A stretch of 64,000 bases of DNA from Mucilaginibacter yixingensis (GCF_041080815.1 NZ_CP160205.1:3534001-3598000), one strand, 5' to 3'. Counted from the stretch's first letter, positions 25,912 through 35,406 are shown. Made by a program: numbers and translations. The notes: generated from the sequence alone by a model not told the origin.

Positions 25912-26860
25912 AGTTACACTCCAAATTAACCTGGCTCCCGGCGATTATCCGCTGGCCCGGCACTCTTTGCCTCACCAGCTCAACGCATTGGCCAGCCAGG
26001 TAGACGAAATACTTTTAGTTGTTGATACCCGTCGCGGCAAGGGCCGCTTTGCAGAGGGCTGGCAACAATATGCAGATCACCTTAACCTGTTTCTAAGTGA
26101 TCTAGCCCAAAACTACCCTGTAACCATTGTACCTGTCGATTACTCCCCGGCCGCTAAAAAGCAGGTGGCCAATTACTTTTTTGAGGGCAATAACATACCC
26201 GACAAGGATTTTCGCGGCGGACCGTTTTATGTTTATTTCTTTGGGCTTCATGCCGCCCGCAATAACGTTATCCTCCATCTGGATGCCGATATTTTATTAG
26301 GGGGACACAACAACACCTGGATTGCAGAAGCTACTGAAACCTTGCTCAACACCCCTAGTTGCTTTACCGTTTCGCCGCTACCTGGGCCTCCTCATCCTGA
26401 TGATGTATTGGTTGGGCAAACTCAGCAAAGCAAACCGGCAGCATATACTTATGTTTTTAACACCATGAGTACGCGCATATTTATGATGGATAAAAGCAGG
26501 TTTAGCACCCATAAACTAACGTTTCAATCGCCTTCGTTGCGTAATCAACTAAAGGCAAAACTGGAAGGTAATCCACCGGCTGATCTGCCGGAGCACATCG
26601 TCTCTGCCTACATGCAGCGCCATCAACTTAAACGTATAGACTTTTTAGGGACGGGCAAAGGCTTGTGGTCGCTCCACCCCCCCTATCGCAGCGAAAAGTT
26701 TTATAACGATCTGCCAGAGATTATCCGCAAGGTTGAGCAGAACGATCTTCCACAAGCGCAATTAGGATTCTATGATATAGTAGATGAAGTTTGCGATTGG
26801 ACCGAAGCGCGCGAAAAACTGCGCTATAATCGCTGGTATAAACGTTTGTTCAGAATTTGA
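25895..26860 (+). CDS. Putative GT-A glycosyltransferase
   Basis: 321 residues from ATG 25895; a TTG six bases earlier is also possible. It shows a GT-A pattern with ILLVVDTRRGKG, GPFYVYFFGLHAARNNVILHL and DADILLGG (~133-140) as acidic donor site, plus LPEHIVSAYMQRH further on. It does not match a standard GT2 by eye and may belong to a less known group. It overlaps the flanking GT4 genes by 17 and 4 bp, so a shared assembly step is likely. Confidence 0.7.
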   Translation: MPSANKVTLQINLAPGDYPLARHSLPHQLNALASQVDEILLVVDTRRGKGRFAEGWQQYADHLNLFLSDLAQNYPVTIVPVDYSPAAKKQVANYFFEGNNIPDKDFRGGPFYVYFFGLHAARNNVILHLDADILLGGHNNTWIAEATETLLNTPSCFTVSPLPGPPHPDDVLVGQTQQSKPAAYTYVFNTMSTRIFMMDKSRFSTHKLTFQSPSLRNQLKAKLEGNPPADLPEHIVSAYMQRHQLKRIDFLGTGKGLWSLHPPYRSEKFYNDLPEIIRKVEQNDLPQAQLGFYDIVDEVCDWTEAREKLRYNRWYKRLFRI

Positions 26861-28146
26861 AACGTGTGCTCATTATATCGCCCTATTTTCCTCCGGTAAA
26901 TGCGGCAGATATGCAACGCATACGTATGAGCTTGCCCTATTTTAAAGATTTTGGATGGGAGGTCGAAGTAGTTACTGTTGATCCGAAATACAGCGATCTT
27001 TCTGAGGATGAACTACTTTTAAAAACCATCCCCCTTCAAACTAAAATTCACTACGTAAGGGCCTTGCCCAAAAAGCTAACCTCTAAAATTGGCTTGGGCA
27101 GCATAGCCCTGCGATCGTTATGGTTTTATAAACGCCCTGTAGATAAACTATTACGAACTCGGCACTTTGATCTGATCTACTTTTCTACCACACAATTCCC
27201 GGTTTGTATTTTGGGTGCATACTGGAAAAGAAAGTTTAAGATTCCCTACGTAATTGACATGCAAGACCCGTGGCACTCAGATTATTACCGGGATAAGCCT
27301 AAACATCAGCGCCCGACCAAATTTTGGTTTTCTTATCGTCTTAACAAATACCTTGAACCCAGAGCAATGCGATTGGCCGATGGCGTGATAAGCGTTTCTG
27401 AAGACTATATTGCAACACTTCAAAATCGCTATCCTTGTCTAAAAAATGTTCCGGCAGCAACTATTACATTTGGCGCATTTGGGCCCGATATGGATATCGC
27501 GCTGAAACATCAGGCTGATTTTCCATCACTGTTAAATGAAAATACGATTAACCTTGTTTACGTTGGTCGCGGCGGTGCAGACATGCGAGCTGCTATAACA
27601 CCTGTATTTTCCGCATTTAAAAAAGCCTTACTCGCCAATCCGGATATTAGCCGTATTCATTTTTACTTTATAGGTACCAGTTACGCGGCTGCGGGCACGG
27701 GCGTGCCAACCATCGCTCCGCTGGCTGCAGCGTTAGGTGTAGCGACCTATGTTACCGAACGAACCGACCGCATTAGCTATTATCACACTCTTTGTACTTT
27801 ACTGAAGGCTGATGCCCTTTTTATTCCAGGGTCTGACGATCCGCGGTATACAGCGTCAAAACTTTACCCTTACCTGCTTACCGGCAAACCACTGCTTACC
27901 ATGTTCAATGCGGCCAGTCCTGCGCTTAATGTATTAAAAGAGTATGGTGTGTATAATAGCTACAACTATACAGATGTTGATAGCGGCCAATTAATTGATT
28001 TTTTCCAGCGCCTGGCATCCGGCAACCTGCCGCAACCTGTTTACAATGCTACGGCTATGCATCAATACTCAGCAAGGGAAATGACGCATCGTCAATGTCT
28101 GCTTTTTGACAACGTAATTAATTCCATTCAGCCTGCCGATGCGTAA
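26857..28146 (+). CDS. Family 4-like glycosyltransferase
   Basis: GT-B type protein of 429 residues, initiated at TTG 26857 (TTGA overlap). RVLIISPYFPPVNAADMQRI opens the N-terminal Rossmann domain; the middle has YVIDMQDPWHSDYY and LADGVISVSEDYIATL. Near the end SKLYPYLLTGKPLLTMF takes the place of the donor-binding loop. The PYFPP..QR opening is typical of WbuB-like transferases. Donor unknown. Confidence 0.82.
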   Translation: MKRVLIISPYFPPVNAADMQRIRMSLPYFKDFGWEVEVVTVDPKYSDLSEDELLLKTIPLQTKIHYVRALPKKLTSKIGLGSIALRSLWFYKRPVDKLLRTRHFDLIYFSTTQFPVCILGAYWKRKFKIPYVIDMQDPWHSDYYRDKPKHQRPTKFWFSYRLNKYLEPRAMRLADGVISVSEDYIATLQNRYPCLKNVPAATITFGAFGPDMDIALKHQADFPSLLNENTINLVYVGRGGADMRAAITPVFSAFKKALLANPDISRIHFYFIGTSYAAAGTGVPTIAPLAAALGVATYVTERTDRISYYHTLCTLLKADALFIPGSDDPRYTASKLYPYLLTGKPLLTMFNAASPALNVLKEYGVYNSYNYTDVDSGQLIDFFQRLASGNLPQPVYNATAMHQYSAREMTHRQCLLFDNVINSIQPADA

Positions 28147-29293
28147 ACTGGCCATAGTTGTTACGCACCCCATTCAATACTACGCCCCGGTATTTGAATT
28201 ACTTACGCAGCGCAGACAGATTGCAATCAAGGTATTTTACACATGGGGCGATCAATCTAACAATAAACATGACCCGGGCTTTGGCAAAAAAATCACCTGG
28301 GATTTGCCTTTACTAACCGGTTATGATTACGAGTGGGCACGCAATACATCAGCCCAACCAGGGTCGCATCATTTTAAAGGAATCATTACTCCAGACCTCA
28401 TTGCACAGATAGAGAATTATCAGCCTGATGCTATTTTGGTTTTCGGGTGGGCTTATCAAAGCCACCTAAAGGTTCTGAGATATTTCAAGAGTAAATTGCC
28501 AGTCTATTTCAGAGGCGACTCTACACTGCTTGATGAGCGGGCAGGCTTAAAACAACTCATCAGATCAATATACCTTAAATGGGTTTACAGCCATGTTGAC
28601 ACTGCTTTTTATACCGGCATCAACAATAAGGCTTACTTTAGTAAATATGGCCTAAAAGACCATCAGCTGTCGTTTGCGCCACACGCTGTTGATAATCGGC
28701 GCTTTGCGACAGATCGGTTCGATGAAGTAATAAATCTACGCCTAGGTCTCAACATTAAAAACAATGATATCTTAGTGCTTTTTGCAGGTAAGCTGGAAGC
28801 CAAAAAATCACCGTTATTGTTACTTGATGCTTTTAATAAATTGAATGCGGACCAGGCACATCTGTTATTTATTGGAAACGGCGAGCTTGAAACGATGTTA
28901 AAGCATCGCGCTAAAGGTAACCCCAGAGTGCATTTTATTGATTTTCAAAATCAGACCAAAATGCCTGCGGTTTACCAGTCGGCCGATGTCTTTTGCCTTC
29001 CGTCAGGCGGACCGGGTGAAAGCTGGGGTTTGGCCGTTAACGAGGCAATGGCCTGTGGCAGGCCTGTCATCGTATCAGACAAATGTGGTTGTGCGCCGGA
29101 TCTGGTAGACGACAGCAATGGCATTATCTTTAAAAGCGGCGACGTTGATAAACTTGTGGCCGCACTTAATTATTTAACTGCTGATAAGGCCAAACTACAG
29201 CAATGCGGACAGGCATCCGCACAAAAAATTGCAGCCTGGAATTTTGAACAAATAGCTATCGCCATTGAAAATAAACTCAACAGTGAAACTTAG
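28139..29293 (+). CDS. Family 4 glycosyltransferase
   Basis: GT-B retaining glycosyltransferase, 384 residues. LAIVVTHPIQYYAPVFELL is a distinctive N-terminus; ILVLFAGKLEAKKSPLLLL starts the donor domain; GESWGLAVNEAMACGRPVI (~288-306) is a complete E-x7-E motif, followed by APDLVDDSNG. It overlaps the preceding gene by 8 bp. A 38-bp gap separates it from the polymerase-like gene. Confidence 0.88.
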   Translation: MRKLAIVVTHPIQYYAPVFELLTQRRQIAIKVFYTWGDQSNNKHDPGFGKKITWDLPLLTGYDYEWARNTSAQPGSHHFKGIITPDLIAQIENYQPDAILVFGWAYQSHLKVLRYFKSKLPVYFRGDSTLLDERAGLKQLIRSIYLKWVYSHVDTAFYTGINNKAYFSKYGLKDHQLSFAPHAVDNRRFATDRFDEVINLRLGLNIKNNDILVLFAGKLEAKKSPLLLLDAFNKLNADQAHLLFIGNGELETMLKHRAKGNPRVHFIDFQNQTKMPAVYQSADVFCLPSGGPGESWGLAVNEAMACGRPVIVSDKCGCAPDLVDDSNGIIFKSGDVDKLVAALNYLTADKAKLQQCGQASAQKIAAWNFEQIAIAIENKLNSET

Positions 29294-29331
29294 AAAACTA
29301 CCAGCCAGCCAATTCTTTATCAACAATTAAA

Positions 29332-30753
29332 ATGCAAAAGCGCCAGTCGTTAGAACGTATTATATTTCTGTATATGCCATGGGGCTTGGCTTTATTATGT
29401 AGTTCCAGCCCAGCAACCTCCTATCTTATTGCCTGGCTCGGCTCTTTTTTTATATTCTTTATCACTTTTACAGGCATACTGGTGCCGCTGCCTGATGACC
29501 GGCCACTGGCCGAGCAACTAATGCGGCCAATATTACTAGTACATATCATTTTTGCCGGATATATGTGCTGCACTTCTATCTTCTATTTTCTGGATGCGCT
29601 GGGGTATGATAATTTTCATAAAATGCCTTTTGTAATTTTAGATCAGCATAAAATTGAGTTGATAGCCCAATGTCAACGCTATTATTGCCTGGCTCACGCA
29701 GCATTTGTTACCGGCATAGTGTCTACTATGCGCTACCCAATAAAGCAAAAAGTACGTGTAGAAGTAGAAAACATAACTCAGTTACTTTTTAAAGCAGCAT
29801 TAATTACTTACCCTGCATCTATCCTGTTTTTAAAACTTCCGGGGCTTTCACAATTTGCCAACCAATTCAACTCATTAAGCTTTATTGCCTGTACACTAGC
29901 CCTGGCATTCGCCATACCAGAGAAAAAGGCAATTAATACAACCATATGTTCTCTTTTATACGCATTTAACTTTTACACATCATTAGTATCAGGCTTTAAA
30001 GAACCTATCATTATCAGCGTAATGGTGCTGGGTATTTTTTTGTATCCAACCTATAAAAAAGCAGTAATAATTACCTTTATACCAGCCCTGCTACTATTGT
30101 TTGTGTTATTGCCTACATACGCAGCAGTATTTAGGCAAAATGCATGGTCTGGCGATGTAGATAGCAATGATGCACGAGAACTGGCAATTGATGCCGCACT
30201 TAATCAAGACTCGGAGACTTTAAACAATACTAACTGGACTTTTCTGGTATACCGTTTAAGTGAAATAGATATGTTTACCAGTTACCTAGAGTCAACACCA
30301 GATAAAATTCCGTATTATAATCTTGATCTGGTAAAGCAATCGTTCATCGTGCTGGTGCCGCGTGTATTTTGGCCATCAAAACCAAGTACAGAAGCACTCG
30401 TAATGGAACGCGTGTACAATGCCGGCGTAATTAACAGGGGCTCAAACGTATCGGCCAAACCGGCTTATATTGTAGACGGCTATCTTTCTGGTGGCGTGTT
30501 AGGCATTTTTATCTCCTTGTTTCTTTATGGCGCTGCAGCACAATTTATATCTCAAAAGGCCGAACAACTATTTGGCGGCTATCTTTTAGGTACGGCGCTC
30601 ATGTTTTCGGGCTTATTCCAGATATTTTGGCGGGGCTTGAGCTTTGAATTTATACTTAATAACGTTTTCTGGAGCTACGTAAGCATGTTGCTGATTGCAC
30701 GCTATTTGCGTAAAAAAGATATACTGCAAGCCATTGAAGATACTACAGATTAA
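29332..30753 (+). CDS. Wzy-like oligosaccharide repeat-unit polymerase
   Basis: Multi-pass membrane protein of 473 residues, about eleven hydrophobic segments, with a large hydrophilic loop (~275-345: RQNAWSGDVDSNDARE to FWPSKPSTEALV). That loop is like the periplasmic loop of Wzy polymerases that join repeat units. VPRVFWPSKP and YLSGGVLGIFISLFLYG are typical of O-antigen polymerase-like proteins of Bacteroidota. Together with the exosortase five genes on, it fits the described pairing of exosortase Y with a Wzy-like protein; that match is from memory and not tested. Confidence 0.8.
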   Translation: MQKRQSLERIIFLYMPWGLALLCSSSPATSYLIAWLGSFFIFFITFTGILVPLPDDRPLAEQLMRPILLVHIIFAGYMCCTSIFYFLDALGYDNFHKMPFVILDQHKIELIAQCQRYYCLAHAAFVTGIVSTMRYPIKQKVRVEVENITQLLFKAALITYPASILFLKLPGLSQFANQFNSLSFIACTLALAFAIPEKKAINTTICSLLYAFNFYTSLVSGFKEPIIISVMVLGIFLYPTYKKAVIITFIPALLLLFVLLPTYAAVFRQNAWSGDVDSNDARELAIDAALNQDSETLNNTNWTFLVYRLSEIDMFTSYLESTPDKIPYYNLDLVKQSFIVLVPRVFWPSKPSTEALVMERVYNAGVINRGSNVSAKPAYIVDGYLSGGVLGIFISLFLYGAAAQFISQKAEQLFGGYLLGTALMFSGLFQIFWRGLSFEFILNNVFWSYVSMLLIARYLRKKDILQAIEDTTD

Positions 30754-31879
30754 TGCGTCCTACAAGCCCGCGTTCATTTACGGCGGCCCAACCATGTCTG
30801 TAGCGGCACTGAGCGAAGCTCTGTTAAAAGCCGGTATTGATACCGAAGTTTATACCACTACCGCTAACGGTAAAGGTAAAGGTGATTTTGCCCCGGGCGC
30901 ACAATCTGTTGATGGTGTAAAGGTTCATTATTTTAAACGCATTACCGGCGATCATTCCCATTTTTCGCCGGCGCTTTTACGGCATCTATGGCAAACCGTT
31001 AAACAGTTTGATGTAGTACATATACACGCCTGGTGGAACCTTGTATCTATGTTCTCGGCTTTGGTAGCGTTACTGCGCAGGGTGCCGGTAGTGGTTTCTC
31101 CGCGAGGAACTTTAAGTTGTTACACCTTTCAGCACCGCAACAGCTTGGTTAAATCTCTTTTCCATCAACTGATTGCCCAACGTTTGCTTAAACGTACCAT
31201 AATCCATACTACAGCAGCAATGGAGCAGCAAAATTTGCAAACTGTTGCAGCGCCGCGCGGTTATGTAATCATCCCTAATTTTGTTGCGCTGCCTGCAGAA
31301 ATCCCCAACAAAAAAACATCTGAAGACAGACCGCTGCGCCTGCTTTATTTTTCGCGCATCGATCCTAAAAAGAATCCTGACTTAATCATAAAAGCGCTGC
31401 CACACGTCAGCTTACCTTGCATGCTTACATTTGCCGGTAACGGCGATGATAGCTATATCGAAAGTTTGAAAACGCTAAGTAACACCTTAGGTGTTGCAGA
31501 TCGCATCAATTGGATAGGCTTTCGTAAGGATGATAAATTTGAGGTGATGGCAGATCACGATATCATGGTGCTTCCCTCGCAGGATGAAAACTTTGCCAAT
31601 GTTGTGATAGAAAGCCTGAGTGTGGGGACAGCAGTAATAGTTAGTAAAACCGTAGGCCTGGCAGATTACGTAGCAAACAAACAGCTAGGTCTGATTTGTG
31701 ACACCGATGAACTTTCATTAGCCCAACAGATTAACTTGCTGGCAAATAATCCTGAAAAATTAAATGACATTGCCACAAACGCGCCACAAACGATTCGTGC
31801 CGATTTTGACGATAAACGACTAACATCGCAATACATAGATCTTTATCATAAAACTATAGGATTGAGCAACAATGGCTGA
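30734..31879 (+). CDS. Family 4 glycosyltransferase
   Basis: GT-B enzyme, 381 residues. The frame opens upstream inside the polymerase gene, but homology begins at MKILQINASYKPAFIYGGPT, so I choose TTG 30734 (20-bp overlap). Motifs: VVHIHAWWNLVSM, VVSPRGTLSCYTF, LLYFSRIDPKKNP, LPSQDENFANVVIESLSVG (E-x7-E, with VGLADYV behind). It resembles WcaI/XagB-type transferases and may be the glycosyltransferase reported to accompany exosortase Y. Substrate unknown. Confidence 0.86.
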   Translation: MKILQINASYKPAFIYGGPTMSVAALSEALLKAGIDTEVYTTTANGKGKGDFAPGAQSVDGVKVHYFKRITGDHSHFSPALLRHLWQTVKQFDVVHIHAWWNLVSMFSALVALLRRVPVVVSPRGTLSCYTFQHRNSLVKSLFHQLIAQRLLKRTIIHTTAAMEQQNLQTVAAPRGYVIIPNFVALPAEIPNKKTSEDRPLRLLYFSRIDPKKNPDLIIKALPHVSLPCMLTFAGNGDDSYIESLKTLSNTLGVADRINWIGFRKDDKFEVMADHDIMVLPSQDENFANVVIESLSVGTAVIVSKTVGLADYVANKQLGLICDTDELSLAQQINLLANNPEKLNDIATNAPQTIRADFDDKRLTSQYIDLYHKTIGLSNNG

Positions 31880-32732
31880 TTTTTCGTTCATCATACTTAC
31901 TTATAACGAGGCAATACACCTGCCGAGGCTGCTTCAATCTATTAAGGATCTGAACGCCCCGCTGTATGTACTTGACTCGGGCAGTACCGATGAAACGGTG
32001 GCTATAGCAAAGGCCGCCGGCGCCGTGGTAGAACAGCATTCATTTGAGAATCATCCTAAGCAATGGCATTATGCGCTTAATACTTTTGCCATTAATACGC
32101 CCTGGCTGATTTGCCTTGATGCCGACCAGATTGTTACACCAGAACTAAGGTTAAAACTACAGCAGTTTAAAAACCAGAATTATGCGGATATCAATGGTAT
32201 CTACTTCAGTCGTAAAAACTTTTTTAAGGGCAAATGGATCAAACATGGCGGCCTGTACCCGTTCTATCTACTCAAAATGTTCAGAAAGGGCATCGGCTAT
32301 TCTGATCTGAACGAGAATATGGATCATCGTTTCATCGTTCCCGGCAAAACCGTGATCTGGAAGCACGCACATTTGCTGGAAGAAAATCTGAAAGAGAACA
32401 ACATCCGTTTTTGGATTGAAAAGCATAACCGTTACAGCGATTTAGTGGCGCAGGAGGAAATAGAACGAATGCAACAACTACGCAATCAAACTATTAAACC
32501 CAGGCTCTGGGGCTCGCCCGACGAACGCACGGCCTGGCTAAAAAATCTGTGGTGGAAAATGCCGCGCTATTCGCGCCCTACTGTTTATTTCATTTATCGC
32601 TACTTTTTCCGCTTCGGGTTTCTGGATGGCCGCACCGGGTTTATCTTCCATTTTTTGCAGGCCTACTGGTTCAGATTGATTGTTGACGTCAAAATAGACG
32701 AGTTATTAAAAAAGACTGATGAAAGGGATTAA
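31872..32732 (+). CDS. WaaE/KdtX-like family 2 glycosyltransferase
   Basis: 286-residue GT2 protein of the WaaE (KdtX) type. FSFIILTYNEAIHLPRLL, YVLDSGSTDETVAIAKAAG, WHYALNTF, WLICLDADQIV and the GGLYPFYLLKMFRKG segment are characteristic. Members put glucose onto LPS core or build exopolysaccharide. It overlaps the neighbours by 8 and 14 bp, directly before the exosortase gene. Confidence 0.87.
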   Translation: MADFSFIILTYNEAIHLPRLLQSIKDLNAPLYVLDSGSTDETVAIAKAAGAVVEQHSFENHPKQWHYALNTFAINTPWLICLDADQIVTPELRLKLQQFKNQNYADINGIYFSRKNFFKGKWIKHGGLYPFYLLKMFRKGIGYSDLNENMDHRFIVPGKTVIWKHAHLLEENLKENNIRFWIEKHNRYSDLVAQEEIERMQQLRNQTIKPRLWGSPDERTAWLKNLWWKMPRYSRPTVYFIYRYFFRFGFLDGRTGFIFHFLQAYWFRLIVDVKIDELLKKTDERD

Positions 32733-33282
32733 GCAACTGTGGCAAGATCCTGCTGTACGCTTCGCGGCAATCTTCATATCGCTCTTTGTACTTTTTGATC
32801 TTACTTGCCTTGCGCTATATGGGTTAAGCCTGCCCGGCAACAACTATAGCCAGCTGGTGGCCGATTATTTGAATATTGTTTATGGTTTGCGCTGGTTATT
32901 ATTGCATGCATCCAGATTCTTTTTGGTGCTAATGGGGCACACTACGGTGATTAACGAGAGCCAACTACTTGTGGCCGGCCATGCCCGGTTGCTTCTTAAC
33001 TATAAATGCCTGGGGTTGGGCGTAATGTCCTTTTTTACGGCTTTTGTAATTGCTTTTCCTAAACCACTGCGTCAAAAACTACTGTTCCTTATCTGCGGTT
33101 TAATTACCATTCAACTGCTCAACGTTATCCGGATAGTCTTGCTGGCGTTATACTGGCACAGAGCGGCCAACTACTTTACAGATCAGCATACTATTTTTGA
33201 TATAGTAGTATATCTTGTAGTAATTGCGGGCCTTTATTTTTGGATGCGCAGCAATTCAACCAACGCCAATGCAGCAAACTAA
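32719..33282 (+). CDS. Exosortase/archaeosortase family protein (XrtY-like)
   Basis: Small polytopic membrane protein of 187 residues with about six hydrophobic segments. The exosortase catalytic triad is visible: Cys97 in NYKCLGLGVMSFF, Arg138 in LLNVIRIVLLALYWH and His157 in FTDQHTIFDIVVYLVV. Exosortases are transpeptidase-like enzymes that process C-terminal PEP-CTERM-type signals of exported proteins, and they are usually found within exopolysaccharide loci. The short form and the neighbours (Wzy-like, GT4, WcaF-like) suggest the type called exosortase Y. No protein in the window has a convincing sorting tail (motif, membrane segment, basic end). Family assignment is strong; the substrate is unknown. 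Confidence 0.85.
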   Translation: MKGIKQLWQDPAVRFAAIFISLFVLFDLTCLALYGLSLPGNNYSQLVADYLNIVYGLRWLLLHASRFFLVLMGHTTVINESQLLVAGHARLLLNYKCLGLGVMSFFTAFVIAFPKPLRQKLLFLICGLITIQLLNVIRIVLLALYWHRAANYFTDQHTIFDIVVYLVVIAGLYFWMRSNSTNANAAN

Positions 33283-33826
33283 TCTCTCACTTTATAACAA
33301 CTCACCGTTTCATCCCGGCGGCAATGCGCTTAAAAGGGCATTTTGGTATGTGGTTAATGTTGCTGTTTTCAAGAGTTCGCTATTGCCCTTCAGCGGTTTA
33401 AAGCGTTGGCTGCTTCGTCTTTTTGGTGCAAAGGTAGCGGGCGGTGTAGTCATCAAACCCTGCGTAAACATTAAATATCCGTGGAATTTGCAAATTGGCG
33501 CAAACACTTGGATAGGCGAAGGCGTTTGGATAGACAGCCTGGTAAAGGTAAGTATTGGCGCCAACGTGTGCCTGTCGCAAAACGCGTTGGTACTTACCGG
33601 TAGCCATAATTATAAAAAAACAACGTTTGATCTGATCACCGGACCCGTAACACTGGCCGATGGTGTGTGGATAGGCGCCGGTGCCATCATCAATCAAGGC
33701 ATTACTGCGCAAACACATGCGGTGCTTACCGCCGGATCTATTGCCAACAAAAACCTGGATGCCTACAGCATTTACCAGGGCAACCCGGCCATTAAAATAC
33801 GGCCCCGGGTAATGGAGAACAATTAA
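33269..33826 (+). CDS. WcaF-like colanic-acid-type acetyltransferase
   Basis: Left-handed beta-helix acetyltransferase, 185 residues from ATG 33269; the upstream extension of the frame lies inside the exosortase gene and has no homology. Motifs: LYNNSPFHPGGNALKRAFWY (N-terminal WcaF signature), LQIGANTWIGEGVWID, VSIGANVCLSQNALVLTG, the SHNYKK His motif and DGVWIGAGAIINQGI. WcaF-type enzymes O-acetylate exopolysaccharide sugars. Overlaps of 14 bp and 1 bp with its neighbours suggest coupled translation. Confidence 0.88.
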   Translation: MQQTNLSLYNNSPFHPGGNALKRAFWYVVNVAVFKSSLLPFSGLKRWLLRLFGAKVAGGVVIKPCVNIKYPWNLQIGANTWIGEGVWIDSLVKVSIGANVCLSQNALVLTGSHNYKKTTFDLITGPVTLADGVWIGAGAIINQGITAQTHAVLTAGSIANKNLDAYSIYQGNPAIKIRPRVMENN

Positions 33827-35391
33827 TGCCAGACTTAAAGAGCCTTCACAAACCTATCCTCGCTATAACTGCGCTGCTTACGTTTTTGATAAGTGTGCTC
33901 ACTTTTATACATCCGCCGGCGCTTTATCCTGATACGGCCTACGGCTTTCAGGTGCTGCGCAACATGCGTATGGGTGGCGAGTTTAATATTTTACCACGGC
34001 CAGATCAGGAAGATATTTCTAAAAGTCTGCACTACTTTTTGGCGTGGTGGTCGCCGGGACAATACCTGGTGCCGTATCTGTTTATCAAACTATTCGGGCT
34101 GAATATTGGCAGAGCGGTAGCCGTAACGGTAGCACTAGGATCATTCATTGGTCTGTGGGGATTTTATCGCTTGTTTAAAAAGCTTGGTTTTACCCCCTTG
34201 CAGGCAGCGTTCAGCATTTTCTTTATTGCCTGCCAGCAATTTTATGTTATCCCTTATGTATTTTACAATGGGGGCGAGATTCTCATCTTCGCTTTTACGG
34301 GCTGGTTCTTGCTGGGCTGTACGGCTATCAATAAAATCAACTGGCAATTCGGGGTATTCATTTTGTTCTCGGGACTTATCGGCTTCTTTTGTAAATCGGC
34401 ATTTATCTGGCTTTATGGGGCGGGACTAATCTATTTGTGGATCAGGCTCTCCAACGGAAAAAATCTCACTAGATGGCTGCTCAATGGTATAGCCATGGCT
34501 GTGCCTTCTATCCTGTCGTTAGCTATCATCTATTTTGGTTACCTTTCTAAAGGCGAAACACCAACATCCGCCGCTGCGGGCTTAAAGGTCACACTTGAAG
34601 CTTTTGCCTTCCCTATTGCATCCCCGCTACTGGCCGGGTTTTCTATTGACGACCTGACCAACGGCCTCATCTTTCATGCTGATAAACCCATCTTCAACCC
34701 GCAGTTAACGGTCATCATTTTATTGCTGTTAGCTGTGGGGAGTCTGGCCCTGTTCATCGGCATCCTTAAAAAGGTCCGTCATAAAAACTACCAACTGCTT
34801 TTGGGGATTTTATATGCCGTAGCCTTCCTCTTCTTTTGCTGCCAGTTTCTGCTTCAGGCTGATATTTCATACGAGGCACGGCACTTCCGCATTTTGGGAA
34901 TTATGATTATTCCCGGCATCTTTTCCCTGCTGGGGAAAGCACCCATTAATGGACAAGCGGCATTCGGCGTGGTCTGGCTGCTCATTGCGGGCACTACTGT
35001 TTACTTTTTTGGCAAAGGCTATCATCGCAACGCGTTTGAAACCGCACACGGCAGTACCGGTGTGGCGCATCTTTTTATAGATCAAACCACGCTGAACTAC
35101 ATCACCCGGCTGGACGAGCAGCACACCAACGCCCGCTTTGTTTTTGTAAGTCCCGATATTGGCCTCGAAATAAAACATAACCACATCATCTCCCTAAACC
35201 CCATTGGCAATGACCTGGTCATTGATCATGATTATTATGATCATTCCGGTCACCCAGGGCCCCTGTTTATGGTGTTGCCTGCCTCATACATGGGTACCAA
35301 AGCCAATGAGCTAATGGGCGCTTTTGTAGATTACCAGAATTTTACCATCATTATGCCCGGTAAAAGCTCTGTTATTTATCAGGCTGAATAG
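33826..35391 (+). CDS. Polytopic GT-C-like membrane protein (putative glycosyltransferase)
   Basis: 521-residue integral membrane protein with about eleven hydrophobic helices and a C-terminal soluble part (~410-521). The first loop after TM1 contains HPPALYPDTAYGFQVLRN and QEDISKSLHYFLAWWSPGQYL, resembling the acidic first periplasmic loop of GT-C lipid-sugar-dependent glycosyltransferases (PMT/ArnT type). That activity is inferred from topology only. It is the last gene of the cluster and is followed by a strong hairpin. Confidence 0.65.
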   Translation: MPDLKSLHKPILAITALLTFLISVLTFIHPPALYPDTAYGFQVLRNMRMGGEFNILPRPDQEDISKSLHYFLAWWSPGQYLVPYLFIKLFGLNIGRAVAVTVALGSFIGLWGFYRLFKKLGFTPLQAAFSIFFIACQQFYVIPYVFYNGGEILIFAFTGWFLLGCTAINKINWQFGVFILFSGLIGFFCKSAFIWLYGAGLIYLWIRLSNGKNLTRWLLNGIAMAVPSILSLAIIYFGYLSKGETPTSAAAGLKVTLEAFAFPIASPLLAGFSIDDLTNGLIFHADKPIFNPQLTVIILLLLAVGSLALFIGILKKVRHKNYQLLLGILYAVAFLFFCCQFLLQADISYEARHFRILGIMIIPGIFSLLGKAPINGQAAFGVVWLLIAGTTVYFFGKGYHRNAFETAHGSTGVAHLFIDQTTLNYITRLDEQHTNARFVFVSPDIGLEIKHNHIISLNPIGNDLVIDHDYYDHSGHPGPLFMVLPASYMGTKANELMGAFVDYQNFTIIMPGKSSVIYQAE

Positions 35392-35406
35392 TTAAAATAT
35401 TGCAGC

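Noticed and set aside
30695..30733. Upstream part of the GT4 frame inside the polymerase gene
   Set aside because: The conserved N-terminus begins at the TTG at 30734.
33224..33268. Upstream part of the WcaF-like frame inside the exosortase gene
   Set aside because: The WcaF family starts at MQQTNLSLYNN (ATG 33269).
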